Assembly (NCBI RefSeq): GCF_004681965.1
Contig: NZ_SMLL01000004.1
Span: 558,001 to 622,000 of the forward strand
Origin: Ramlibacter rhizophilus
GTDB lineage: Bacteria > Pseudomonadota > Gammaproteobacteria > Burkholderiales > Burkholderiaceae_C
DNA length: 64,000 bases
Direction of reading: 5' to 3'
Positions 39,427 through 51,198 of this stretch are shown here, in pieces. Within the stretch, counting starts at the first letter, position 1, and each line of letters begins with the position of its first letter. The notes beneath the pieces were generated by a model. That model did no database searches, was not told where the DNA came from, and was given only the letters and a program-made list of their open reading frames with translations. Position numbers and translations under genes: made by a program.

Positions 39427-40100
39427 GGTTGCGTTATCTTTTGCGTGGCTTGCCGGGTCTCGCCCCGGCGGGCGACCTCCTTTCTTTGTCTCGCCAAAGA
39501 AAGGAGGCAAAGAAAGGCGACCCCGGTGGCCGTGTCCCTCTTCACCGCGTTGCGGTGAAGAGGGCAACCTGCGGTGCTCGGACGGCGGGGGAAGCGGGCC
39601 AAACTCGCCCTGCGGGCTCAGACAAGGCCCGCTTCTTTTTCCCCGCCGCCCTGCGCTCCTCGGCACGTCCACAGGGGAGCTGTCTCGGGCCATCGCTGCG
39701 CTCGGCCTGGCTTTCCTCCTTCCCCCGCTGGGGGAAGGTCGGGATGGGGGCTCGCGAGAAGTGGCGTGGTTGTCGCACGCAGCCCCCACCCTAACCCTCC
39801 CCCAGAGGGGGAGGGAGCAATACCACCCGAGGACACGGCCGCAGGCCGTGTCCCTCTCTGCCGCCCGTGTGGATGCGCCTGCGCCGGAGTGTTTCGGCCG
39901 GGAAAAGGGCCGCGTGCTGTCTGAGCCCGCAGGGCGAGTTTCACGCGGACCCCGGCCGAAGCGCTTCGGCGCAGGTCGCCCCGCGGCGACGCCGCGGGGT
40001 CGCAGCCACCCGGGTCGCCTTTTCTTTGCCTCCTTTCTTTTGGCGAAGCAAAAGAAAGGAGGTCGGCCGCCGGGCCGAGACCCGGCAAGCCACGCAACCC
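39427..40100. repeat. 674-bp composite noncoding element with long terminal inverted repeats
   Basis: The left arm (39427-39524) and right arm (40012-40100) are inverted copies of each other, sharing GCGTGGCTTGCCGGGTCT and a hairpin CCTCCTTTCTTT/AAAGAAAGGAGG (39476-39507; 40029-40062). An inner pair of perfect 24-bp inverted repeats lies at 39601-39624 and 39918-39941. Further perfect hairpins are at 39537-39563 (12-bp stem), 39831-39853 (10-bp stem), 39956-39969 and 39979-39999 (9-bp stem). Copy C of the short repeat is nested near the middle. No reading frame in it resembles a protein. It is probably a MITE-like or BIME-like mosaic. Confidence 0.85.
39715..39817. repeat. Short imperfect inverted-repeat element, copy C (nested, inverted)
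   Basis: Read on the minus strand it matches copies A and B: it begins CTCCCTCCCCCTCTGGGGGA, runs through GGGTTAGGGTGGGGGCT, ACGCCACTTCTCGCGAGCCC and CCCATCCCGACC, and ends TTCCCCCAGCGGGGGAAGG. It is inserted in the loop of the 674-bp composite element. Confidence 0.75.
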
Positions 40101-40194
40101 AGGACGTTCACTTCAAAGAAGCCCGAAGCGCGCAAGAGGCCCCGCGTCTGGACAACAATCACCGGTTCCGCCCGCCGCCAGGGCCCCCAGCTCC

Positions 40195-41937
40195 ATGCCC
40201 CTGCACCACCTCATCGCCCGCTTCGTCGCGCGCCACCGCAGCGCCTATGCCGCGTCCGCGCTCATGCTGCTGGTGATCGCCGTGCTGCTGGTGTGGATCC
40301 CGCGCCAGATCGGCCAGGTGGTGGATGCGCTGGTGGCCAACCGCCTGGGCCAGCGTGAGCTGGCGGTCGAGATCGCCTGGCTCATCGCCGCCGGCGCCGT
40401 GGTGTACGTCATGCGCGTGGGCTGGCGCCTGAAGCTCTATGCGGCCGCCTATCGCCTGGGCGTGGAGTTGCGTGCGCGGCTTTACGAGCGCCTGAGCCTG
40501 CAGGGCGCGTCCTTCTACCAGGGCCGGCGCACCGGCAACCTCATGGCGCTGGCCACCAACGACATCGACGCCGTCGAGATGGCGGCCGGCGAGGCGCTGC
40601 TCGCCGGCTTCGACGGCACGCTCACGCTGGTGCTGGTGCTGGCCATGATGACCCTGGGCGTGGACTGGCGGCTCGCGGCTTTCGCGGTGCTGCCGTTCCC
40701 GGCCATGGCGCTGGCCTTCTGGTGGATCTCGCGCCACGTGCACGAGGCCTCGCGCCTGTCGCTGGAGCGCTTCGGCGCGCTCAACGACCACGTGCAGGAG
40801 ACCTTGTCCGGCGTGCGCACCGTGCGCGCGCTGGGCCTGTCGGCGCGCAACGAGGCGGAGTTCGGCCGGCGCACGGCCGCCGCCGCCCAGGCCAGCTTCG
40901 ATGCGCAGCGCTGGGAGGCGGCCTACGAACCGGCGGTGGGCTTCAGCTTCGCAGCCGCCACCGTGCTCGTGCTCGGCGTGGGCGGCTGGCTGGTCTGGCA
41001 GGGCGAGCTGAGCGTGGGGCAGCTCACCAGCTTCAGCCTGTACCTGGGGCAGCTGATCTGGCCCATGTTCGCCGCGGGCTGGGTGCTGTCCCTGCTGGAA
41101 CGCGGCAAGGCCGCCTGGGCGCGGCTGGAGCCGGTGCTGGAGGCGCCGCTCAGCGTGGACGACCACGGCAGCGTGCCGCAGGTGCGCCCGGGCGCGATCG
41201 AGCTGGATGCGGTGAGCTTCGCCTATGCGCCCGGCGCCCGCTGGGCGCTGCACGACGTGACGCTCACGCTCGCCCCCGGCCGAACGCTGGGCCTGGTGGG
41301 TGCGACCGGCGCGGGCAAGTCCACGCTGCTGCGGCTCCTGCTGCGGCAGAACGCGCCCTCGCGGGGCGAGTTGCGCTGGGGCGGAACGGCCCTGGCCGAC
41401 TACACGCTGCAGGCGCTGCGCGCGGGCATCGCCTGGGTGCCCCAGGAGGCCTTCCTCTTTTCGGCCACCGTGGCCGAGAACATCGCCCTGGCCCGGCCCG
41501 ACGCCAGCCGCGCCCAGGTGGAGGAGGCGGCGCGGCTGGCGGCCGTGCACGAAGACATCCTGCGCCTGCCGCAGGGCTACGACACGCCGGTGGGCGAGCG
41601 CGGCGTCACGCTCTCGGGCGGGCAGCGCCAGCGCGTGGCCATCGCCCGCGCACTCCTGGCCGACGCACCGCTGCTGCTGCTGGACGACGCGCTGTCGGCG
41701 GTGGACACGCAGACCGAGGCGGCCATCCTGGCGCACCTGCGGCGCGCGCGGGTGGGGCGCACCGTGGTGGTGGTGAGCCATCGCCTGAGCGCCGTGCAGG
41801 ACGCCGACCAGATCGTCGTGCTGCAGGCCGGCCACGTGGCCGAGCGCGGCACCCATGCCGAACTGGTGGCCAGCGGCCACTGGTACGCGCGCCAGTGGCG
41901 CTACCAGCAACTGCAGGCCAGCCTCGATGCCAGCTGA
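40195..41937 (+). CDS. ABC transporter, fused permease-ATPase, first half-transporter (MdlA-like)
   Basis: This 580-residue exporter has six N-terminal membrane helices and a C-terminal ATPase with Walker A GATGAGKST (about 369-377), Q-loop VPQEAFLF and signature LSGGQRQR. Walker B is LLLLDDALSAVD (about 494), where the usual catalytic Glu is Asp. The next gene, overlapping by 11 bp, encodes the other half. Together they look like the E. coli MdlAB heterodimer, a putative multidrug or lipid exporter. The substrate is unknown. The start lies about 95 bp after the composite repeat. Confidence 0.92.
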   Translation: MPLHHLIARFVARHRSAYAASALMLLVIAVLLVWIPRQIGQVVDALVANRLGQRELAVEIAWLIAAGAVVYVMRVGWRLKLYAAAYRLGVELRARLYERLSLQGASFYQGRRTGNLMALATNDIDAVEMAAGEALLAGFDGTLTLVLVLAMMTLGVDWRLAAFAVLPFPAMALAFWWISRHVHEASRLSLERFGALNDHVQETLSGVRTVRALGLSARNEAEFGRRTAAAAQASFDAQRWEAAYEPAVGFSFAAATVLVLGVGGWLVWQGELSVGQLTSFSLYLGQLIWPMFAAGWVLSLLERGKAAWARLEPVLEAPLSVDDHGSVPQVRPGAIELDAVSFAYAPGARWALHDVTLTLAPGRTLGLVGATGAGKSTLLRLLLRQNAPSRGELRWGGTALADYTLQALRAGIAWVPQEAFLFSATVAENIALARPDASRAQVEEAARLAAVHEDILRLPQGYDTPVGERGVTLSGGQRQRVAIARALLADAPLLLLDDALSAVDTQTEAAILAHLRRARVGRTVVVVSHRLSAVQDADQIVVLQAGHVAERGTHAELVASGHWYARQWRYQQLQASLDAS

Positions 41938-43747
41938 ATCCCTCGCCGACACGCCCGCCCGCGCGGAGACCGCCGATGCGAAGCGCCCGCGCCTGACCGG
42001 CCCGGCCGCGGCCCTCCTCGTGCGCGCCGCCGCGCCCGAACGCCGTCACCTGCTGCTGGGGGTGGCGTGGCTGCTGCTGGCCGCCGGCCTGGAGGCGCTG
42101 GGGCCGCTCGCGGGCAAGTACTTCATCGACAACTTCCTGCTGCCGCGCCGCACGGATGTGCCCGCCATCGCCGGCCTGCTCGGGGGCGCGCTCGTCGCCG
42201 GGCTGGTCGCGAGCTGGCTGCGCTACCGGCAGCTCGTGCGGCTCGCCGGCGTGGCCATGCGCTCGGTCCAGCGCATCCGCGAGGAGGTGTACCGGCACGT
42301 GCTGCGGCTTCCCATGGCCTTCTTCGACCAGGCCATCACCGGCCAGCTGGTCAGCCGCGTGACCAACGACACCGAGGCCGTGAAGACCCTCTACGTGCAG
42401 GTGCTCTTCGTCATCCTGGACAGCCTCATCATCCTGGCCGGCTCGCTGGTGGCCATGCTCTGGCTGGACTGGCGGCTCATGCTGATCGTGGCCACGCTCG
42501 TGCCTGCCGTGGTGCTGATCGTGGTGGTCTACCAGCGCCTGTCCGCGCCGGCCGTGACCCGCACGCGCGAGCTGCGCAGCGAGCTCAACGCGCAGGTGGC
42601 CGAGTCCATCGCCGGCATGCCGGTGCTGCAGGCGAGCAATGCCACCGGGCGTTTCCGCAGCCGCTTCGAGGCGCTCAACGATTCACACTACCGCTCGCGG
42701 CTGCGCGAACTGCGCGCCAATGCCTGGCTGCTGCGGCCGGTGCTGGACCTGCTCAACGTGCTGCTGCTGGCGGCGGTGCTGTGGGTCTTCGGCGCCCGTG
42801 CCGCCGGGGGCGCGCTGAGCGCGGTGGAGGTGGGCGTGCTGTATGCGTTCATCAGCTACATCTCGCGCGTGGTGGAGCCGCTGATCCAGATCACGCTGCA
42901 GTTCTCGCAGCTCCAGCAGGCCCTGGTCGGCGCCTCGCGCGTGCACGCGCTGCTGGCGCAGGCGGAGGTGCCGGCCGCGCCGGAGGAGGGCGCGGTGACA
43001 CGTGGGGAGATCCGCGTGGAGCAGCTCGACTTCGCCTACCGGCCGGGGCTTCCGGTGCTGCGGGACATCGACCTGCACCTGCCGGCCGGCAGCTTCCACG
43101 GCATCGTGGGCCACACCGGCAGCGGCAAGAGCACCCTGCTGTCGCTGCTGCTGCGGTTCTATCGCGCCGAAGCGGGCCGCATCCGCATCGACGGCATCCC
43201 GCTGGAAGCCATCGGCGAGGACGAATTCCGCGCCCGCGTGGGCCTGGTGCCGCAGGAGCCCTTCCTGCTCGCGGCCACGGTGCGCGAGAACATCGCCATG
43301 GGGCGCGCGCTCTCCGACGGGCAGGTGCAGGCCGCCGCCGCCGCGGCGCAGGCCCACGACTTCATCGAGCGGCTGGAGCAGGGCTACGACACGCCGCTCG
43401 GCGAAGGGGGGGCGCGCCTGTCGGTGGGGCAGAAGCAGCTGCTGTCGATCGCGCGGGCGCTGGCCGGGCTGCCGCGCATCCTGTTCCTGGACGAGGCCAC
43501 CGCCCACATCGACTCGGAGACCGAGCAGCTCGTGCAGCAGGCCCTGGCCCGGCTGCGCGGCCGCGTGACGGTGGTGGCCATCGCGCACCGGCTTTCGACG
43601 GTGCGCGATGCGGACCGCATCCTCGTGCTCAATCACGGCCGGATCGCCGAGCGCGGCACGCATGCCGAGCTCATGGCCATCGACGGGGGGCTCTACCAGC
43701 GCCTCTACCAGCTGCAGCAACTGGAGGACGAGGACGCCGCAGACTGA
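41927..43747 (+). CDS. ABC transporter, fused permease-ATPase, second half-transporter (MdlB-like)
   Basis: This 606-residue partner of the preceding gene has six membrane helices, Walker A GHTGSGKST (about 395), Q-loop VPQEPFLLAATV and a changed signature LSVGQKQL. The canonical Walker B/catalytic Glu is ILFLDEATAHID and the switch His is AIAHRLSTV. The start at 41927 lies inside the end of the first gene, showing translational coupling. The heterodimer thus has one site with a normal signature but Asp as catalytic base and a normal Glu opposite, the asymmetric pattern of heterodimeric exporters. Confidence 0.93.
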   Translation: MPAESLADTPARAETADAKRPRLTGPAAALLVRAAAPERRHLLLGVAWLLLAAGLEALGPLAGKYFIDNFLLPRRTDVPAIAGLLGGALVAGLVASWLRYRQLVRLAGVAMRSVQRIREEVYRHVLRLPMAFFDQAITGQLVSRVTNDTEAVKTLYVQVLFVILDSLIILAGSLVAMLWLDWRLMLIVATLVPAVVLIVVVYQRLSAPAVTRTRELRSELNAQVAESIAGMPVLQASNATGRFRSRFEALNDSHYRSRLRELRANAWLLRPVLDLLNVLLLAAVLWVFGARAAGGALSAVEVGVLYAFISYISRVVEPLIQITLQFSQLQQALVGASRVHALLAQAEVPAAPEEGAVTRGEIRVEQLDFAYRPGLPVLRDIDLHLPAGSFHGIVGHTGSGKSTLLSLLLRFYRAEAGRIRIDGIPLEAIGEDEFRARVGLVPQEPFLLAATVRENIAMGRALSDGQVQAAAAAAQAHDFIERLEQGYDTPLGEGGARLSVGQKQLLSIARALAGLPRILFLDEATAHIDSETEQLVQQALARLRGRVTVVAIAHRLSTVRDADRILVLNHGRIAERGTHAELMAIDGGLYQRLYQLQQLEDEDAAD

Positions 43748-43774
43748 ACGCCCGACTGAGCGCCCACCCGCGCT

Positions 43775-44194
43775 TCAGCGATTGCGCTCCCAGAAGTCCT
43801 TGAGCAACTGGCGCCGGAACGACGGCGTGGCTTCGGTCACCTGCCGAAGCTGCGGCTGGCCGATGGAGCGGCAGGCCATGTCCCAGTCGGCGAAGTCGCG
43901 CGCCTCGATGGGCTCGTCGAAGAGCTGGATGATTCCGTGGTGCGCCGCGCTGCGGCGGATGCGGGCCTGGGTCGCCTGCAATGCCAGGGACGGTCCCTCG
44001 ATCACCTGCATGAAGTTGCCGCCGCAGTGCAGCAGCAGCCCGGTGATGCCGGCCTCCTGGTTGGTGCGGCGTGAAAACGCCAGCAGCTCCTGCAGCTGCG
44101 GGGGTGTCAGGGGCGTGGTGGCGGTGCTGACGTAGCCGATGCTGCGCAGGGGCAGGCTGGCGGGTGAAGAGGCGGAAGAAGCGGGCTCGTGCAT
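43775..44194 (-). CDS. BLUF-domain blue-light sensor, single-domain
   Basis: This 139-residue flavin photoreceptor has IGYVSTATTPLTPPQLQELL, then SRRTNQEAGITGLLLHCGG and NFMQVIEGP. The photochemical residues are all present: Tyr21, Asn45 and Gln63, plus Trp104 and Met106 in FADWDMACR, the same numbers as in AppA. There is no output domain, only about 30 residues after the BLUF fold, so it must act through a partner. It is convergent with the ABC pair (27 bp) and lies downstream of a DUF1810 gene. Confidence 0.93.
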   Translation of the reverse strand: MHEPASSASSPASLPLRSIGYVSTATTPLTPPQLQELLAFSRRTNQEAGITGLLLHCGGNFMQVIEGPSLALQATQARIRRSAAHHGIIQLFDEPIEARDFADWDMACRSIGQPQLRQVTEATPSFRRQLLKDFWERNR

Positions 44195-44277
44195 GCGCGA
44201 GGGTCGAAGCGTGCAACCCATTCTGGTTTGCCGCCTGTGTGTGCCGGCGCGGAAAAGCGGGGTGATGCGGCCGCTTT

Positions 44278-44715
44278 TCAGTGCCTGGCCAGGAGCGAAT
44301 CGGTCGCAGCGTCCGGCTGGCCGGCGAAGAATCGGTCCAGGCATTCGGACAGCAGCGGCTCGCTTGGCGAGGCGCGCAGGAACAGCGTGAGCGAGGAGCG
44401 CAGCTTCATGGCGTCGATGGCGCCCAGGATGTCCTCGGCGGGGCGGCCGGCGTGGACCAGCAGCGCGGCGCAACAGGCGCGAAGGCGTTCGCCCAGCACG
44501 GGGTGCGCCAGGTAGGCGCGCGCCTCCTCCAGGTCCTGCAGGCCGTAGAACTGCGCCATGGTGCTGCGGCCCAGCCCGGCGAGCTGCGGGAAGACGAACC
44601 ACATCCAGTGGCTGCGCTTGCGGCCCCGTGCCAGCTCGGACTGCACCTCGGTCCAAACGGGGTCCTGGGCCGCGGTGAAGCGTTCCAGGTCGAAGGGGTC
44701 GTCGGGGCGGTTCAT
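44278..44715 (-). CDS. DUF1810 family protein
   Basis: This 145-residue soluble protein is typical of DUF1810. It starts DPFDLERFTAAQDPVW and continues with RGRKRSHWMWFVFPQLAGLG, FYGLQDLEEARAYLAHPVLG, and MKLRSSLTLF near the C-terminus. The biochemical role of the family is not known to me. The ATG at 44715 was chosen because the family starts directly at FDLERF. The gene lies 7 bp after the MFS transporter and may be co-transcribed with it and with the BLUF gene. Confidence 0.88.
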   Translation of the reverse strand: MNRPDDPFDLERFTAAQDPVWTEVQSELARGRKRSHWMWFVFPQLAGLGRSTMAQFYGLQDLEEARAYLAHPVLGERLRACCAALLVHAGRPAEDILGAIDAMKLRSSLTLFLRASPSEPLLSECLDRFFAGQPDAATDSLLARH

Positions 44716-44722
44716 GGCGGTC

Positions 44723-45964
44723 TCAGGCGGCACTCGCGGCCAGGCGCGGCGGCGCTTCGCGGATCGGCAGGTGCAGCAGGGCCGCACCGATGGCCAGCAC
44801 GATGTCCAGCCACCAGATCCAGTCGAAGCTGCCGGTCGCATCGAACACCTTGCCGCCCAGCCAGGCGCCGAAGAAGCCGCCCACCTGGTGGGTGAGCATG
44901 ACCAGCCCGAACAGCGTGGCCATGTGCGCGGTGCCGAAGAAGCGGGCCACCAGCCCGGCGGTGGGTGGCACGGTGGACAGGAAGGTGAGGCCCATCACGG
45001 CCGAGAACAGCAGCATCACCGGCCCGGTCTTGGGCGCCAGCAGGAAGGCCAGCACCGCCGCCGCGCGCACGAGGTAGATGAAGGCCAGCAGCGACTTCAT
45101 GCGCCAGCGGCCGATCGCCCAGCCGGCGGCCAGGCTGCCCACGATGTTGAACAGGCCCAGCATCGCGAGCGACCAGCCCGCCCACTGGGTCGGCAGCCCG
45201 CAGGACGCCACCACCCCTGGCAGGTGCGTGGCCAGGAAGGCCACGTGGAAGCCGCAGACGAAGAAGCCGGCCGACAGCAGCCGGTAGCCCGGGTGGGCGA
45301 AGGCCGTGCGGATCGCCGCCCCCGTGCCCATCCCCGCCGTGGCGCCGGCCAGCGGTCCTCGTGCGGCGGCGGGCAAGGGCGCGCCGCGCAGCAGCCAGGC
45401 GGCCGGCAGGCACAGCAGCACCAGCAGCGCCAGGGCCTGCATGGCCGAGACCCAGCCGATGCCCACGATCAGCGTGGCGGCCAGGGGCGCCAGCGCGAAC
45501 TGGCCGAGCGAGCCGCCGGCGTTGACGATGCCGGTGGCCAGGCCGCGGCGCGGCGCCGGGATCAGGCGCATGGTCGCGGCCATGAGCACGGCCGGGCCGG
45601 CCATGCCGGCGCCGCCGGCCGCCAGCACGCCCACGGCCAGCACCAGGCCGAGGGTGCTCGTCATGAAGGGCGTGATCAGCGTGCCGAGGGTCACCAGCAG
45701 CACGCCGGCCATCAGCACGCGCCCGGCACCCCAGCGGTCGGCCACCAGGCCGGCGAGCGGCTGCGTCACGCCCCACCAGAGCTGGCCGAAGGCGAAGGCC
45801 AGGCTGATGCTCGCGAAGCCCAGGCCGGTGGCGGTGTTCAGGGGCGAGAGGAACAGGCCCATGGTCTGGCGCGTGCCCATGGTCAGCGCGAAGGTGCCGG
45901 CCGCGGCGAAGAGCACCAGCCACAGGGCGGGCGCGGCGGACGGCGAAAGGCGGGGTTCATTCAT
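44723..45964 (-). CDS. MFS transporter
   Basis: This 413-residue major facilitator has twelve predicted helices, the loop 2-3 motif GLVADRWGAGRVLMAG and a matching second-half loop AIGRWRMKSLLA. The profile is like the OFA/monocarboxylate-type (Pfam MFS_1) transporters. The substrate is unknown. The start at 45964 overlaps the end of the MarR gene by 8 bp, so the regulator and the transporter form one operon, the usual layout for a ligand-responsive efflux pump. Confidence 0.9.
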   Translation of the reverse strand: MNEPRLSPSAAPALWLVLFAAAGTFALTMGTRQTMGLFLSPLNTATGLGFASISLAFAFGQLWWGVTQPLAGLVADRWGAGRVLMAGVLLVTLGTLITPFMTSTLGLVLAVGVLAAGGAGMAGPAVLMAATMRLIPAPRRGLATGIVNAGGSLGQFALAPLAATLIVGIGWVSAMQALALLVLLCLPAAWLLRGAPLPAAARGPLAGATAGMGTGAAIRTAFAHPGYRLLSAGFFVCGFHVAFLATHLPGVVASCGLPTQWAGWSLAMLGLFNIVGSLAAGWAIGRWRMKSLLAFIYLVRAAAVLAFLLAPKTGPVMLLFSAVMGLTFLSTVPPTAGLVARFFGTAHMATLFGLVMLTHQVGGFFGAWLGGKVFDATGSFDWIWWLDIVLAIGAALLHLPIREAPPRLAASAA

Positions 45965-46415
45965 CGTCGGCCCCTTCGTGGAAGGCGGGATCGAGCAGCT
46001 CCATGCAGTCGTCCACCAGTGCATGGAGGGCGATCACGCGCTGAGGCCCCAGCCGGGCATTGAGCGCCTCCTGGGCGGCCCGCCAGTGGCGCTGGGCCTG
46101 GCTGCGCTTGTCGCGGCCGGCGGCGGTGATCGTCACTGTGCGGCTGCGTGCATCGGGCCCTGGCGCCAGCGTGACCCAGCCGGCCTGCACCAGCGGGCGC
46201 AGGTTGCGGGTGAGGGTGGAGGCGTCCATCTTCATGGCTGCCGCCAGGTCCACCGGCCGCAGCGGCCCCAGCCTGGCGACATGGGACAGGAGGGAGTACT
46301 GCGTGGTCCGCAGGCCCGCCTTGGCCAGCTCGGCGTCGTAATGCTGCGCCACCCGCCGCATGAGCTGGCGCAGCTTGAAGTTGGTGCAGCCCTGCGGCTT
46401 GACAACGGCGTCCAT
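45957..46415 (-). CDS. MarR family transcriptional regulator
   Basis: This 152-residue winged-helix regulator has LRTTQYSLLSHVARLGPLRP, the recognition region VDLAAAMKMDASTLTRNLRP and the wing GWVTLAPGPDARSRTVTIT. It is first in an operon with the MFS transporter and divergent from a thioesterase. A palindrome 17 bp before its start is the likely autoregulatory operator. Confidence 0.93.
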   Translation of the reverse strand: MDAVVKPQGCTNFKLRQLMRRVAQHYDAELAKAGLRTTQYSLLSHVARLGPLRPVDLAAAMKMDASTLTRNLRPLVQAGWVTLAPGPDARSRTVTITAAGRDKRSQAQRHWRAAQEALNARLGPQRVIALHALVDDCMELLDPAFHEGADDE

Positions 46416-46431
46416 GGGCGATTAGTGTAGA

Positions 46432-46450
46432 TGCAACCGTTGCATATGCA
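46432..46450. promoter_or_regulatory. Probable MarR operator
   Basis: TGCAAC-C-GTTGCA (46432-46444) is a perfect 6-bp-arm palindrome, and it overlaps a second palindrome TGCATATGCA (46441-46450). It lies in the 65-bp gap between the divergent MarR and thioesterase genes, so it could repress both. Confidence 0.7.
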
Positions 46451-46480
46451 AGCTGTTTTTCAACCTCTATTGGAGCAGAC

Positions 46481-47023
46481 ATGGATCGAGCCGAGGATGT
46501 CCTTCAAACCTGGCTGGCGCAGGAGCAGGCGGTGCGCGCCGTGCTCGACGCCGGCCCCGGCCCCGGCGTGGCCCGGCCGGAGCAGATCGCGGGGCTCACG
46601 GGCTTGGCGGCCATGCAGGCCATGCTGCGCGGCGAGCTGCCCTACGCGCCGATCGCGCGCACGCTGGACTTCATCCTGCTGGAGGTGGGCGAGGGACGGG
46701 CGGTGTTCCAGGGCACGCCCGGCCCGGCGCACCTGAACCCCATGGGCACCATCCACGGCGGCTGGTACGCCACGCTGCTGGACTCGGCGCTCGGCTGCGC
46801 AGTGCAGACGGCCCTGCCCGCGGGGCGCGGCTACACCACGGCGGAACTGGGCGTGAACCTCGTGCGTGCCATCGGTGCCCGGGCGCCGCGCGTGCGGGCC
46901 GAGGGGCGGGTGCTGCACTGCGGCCGCCAGCTCGCCACCGCCGAGGCGAAACTGGTCGGCCCGGACGGCGCGCTCTACGCGCACGCGACGACGACGTGCC
47001 TGGTGTTCGAGATGACGAGATGA
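46481..47023 (+). CDS. PaaI-type hotdog thioesterase
   Basis: This 180-residue protein has a hotdog domain (about 55-178) with NPMGTIHGGWYATLLDSALG, the helix that carries the thioesterase active site, and TTAELGVNLVRAIGARAPRV, the paired strand. An N-terminal extension of about 50 residues is longer than in minimal PaaI proteins. It hydrolyses an acyl- or aryl-CoA of unknown identity. It is divergent from MarR-MFS and may share its control. Confidence 0.88.
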   Translation: MDRAEDVLQTWLAQEQAVRAVLDAGPGPGVARPEQIAGLTGLAAMQAMLRGELPYAPIARTLDFILLEVGEGRAVFQGTPGPAHLNPMGTIHGGWYATLLDSALGCAVQTALPAGRGYTTAELGVNLVRAIGARAPRVRAEGRVLHCGRQLATAEAKLVGPDGALYAHATTTCLVFEMTR

Positions 47024-47063
47024 GCCCCGCGCAGGGCCGGGGCGCGGCGGCGCAGCGGCCTTG

Positions 47064-50663
<3,600 letters not shown>

Positions 50664-50790
50664 GGGTTCGGCTTTGCGCCCGATGGGCTGGCCGATTCTA
50701 GGGAAGGGGCGTGGCGGCCCCTTGATAAAAATCCCACCTCGCGGGCCTGAAGCGTGGCGCGGCCGCGACTGCGAGGGGCCGCGGCGCCGT

Positions 50791-51192
50791 TCAGGAGCCC
50801 GCCTGGGCCTCCAGGAGCGTGGCCAGCAGGCGCCGCGCCGAGGCGACGTTGGTGGCGCAGGCCACGTCGTGCACGTCGCAGGCGCGCAGCAGGGCGCCGA
50901 TGTCGGGCTCGTGCGGCTGGGGCGTCATGGGGTCGCGCAGGAAGATGAGCAAGTCGATCCCACCCGTGGCCAGGCGCGCGCCGATCTGCAGGTCACCGCC
51001 GAGCGGACCGCTGAGCATGCGCTGCACCGGCAGGCCCAGCTCGGCCTGCAGCCGCTCGCCGGTGGTCCCGGTGGCGTAGAGCTCGCAGCGGCGCAGCACC
51101 TGCTGGAACTCGGTCGCCAGCCGCACCATCGCGGGCTTCATCCGGTCGTGGGCGACCAGCGCGACACGCGGGGGCGAAGGCGCCGTGGCCAT
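50791..51192 (-). CDS. mgsA: Methylglyoxal synthase
   Basis: This 133-residue enzyme converts dihydroxyacetone phosphate to methylglyoxal and phosphate, a glycolytic bypass. It has the HDRMKPAMV start, the phosphate-binding [10 protein letters not shown] and [15 protein letters not shown] with the catalytic Asp. The late [20 protein letters not shown] and DVACATN motifs are also present. It is the last gene of the minus-strand EPS block 2 run, 6 bp after the epimerase gene, an unusual place for it. Confidence 0.95.
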   Translation of the reverse strand: MATAPSPPRVALVAHDRMKPAMVRLATEFQQVLRRCELYATGTTGERLQAELGLPVQRMLSGPLGGDLQIGARLATGGIDLLIFLRDPMTPQPHEPDIGALLRACDVHDVACATNVASARRLLATLLEAQAGS

Positions 51193-51198
51193 GGCGTT

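Noticed and set aside
39429-40194. Protein-coding frames inside the 39.4-40.2 kb gap
   Set aside because: All frames run through inverted repeats and give Arg/Pro-rich, low-complexity translations. No ribosome-binding site or family is seen.
40159-41952. A 597-codon minus-strand frame opposite the first ABC gene
   Set aside because: The ABC protein on the plus strand has every expected motif; the antisense frame has none.
50702-50722. Hairpin AAGGGGC/GCCCCTT before the large kinase gene as a terminator of the EPS run
   Set aside because: The stem is only 7 bp and is not followed by a T-tract on the transcribed (minus) strand, so it is not convincing.
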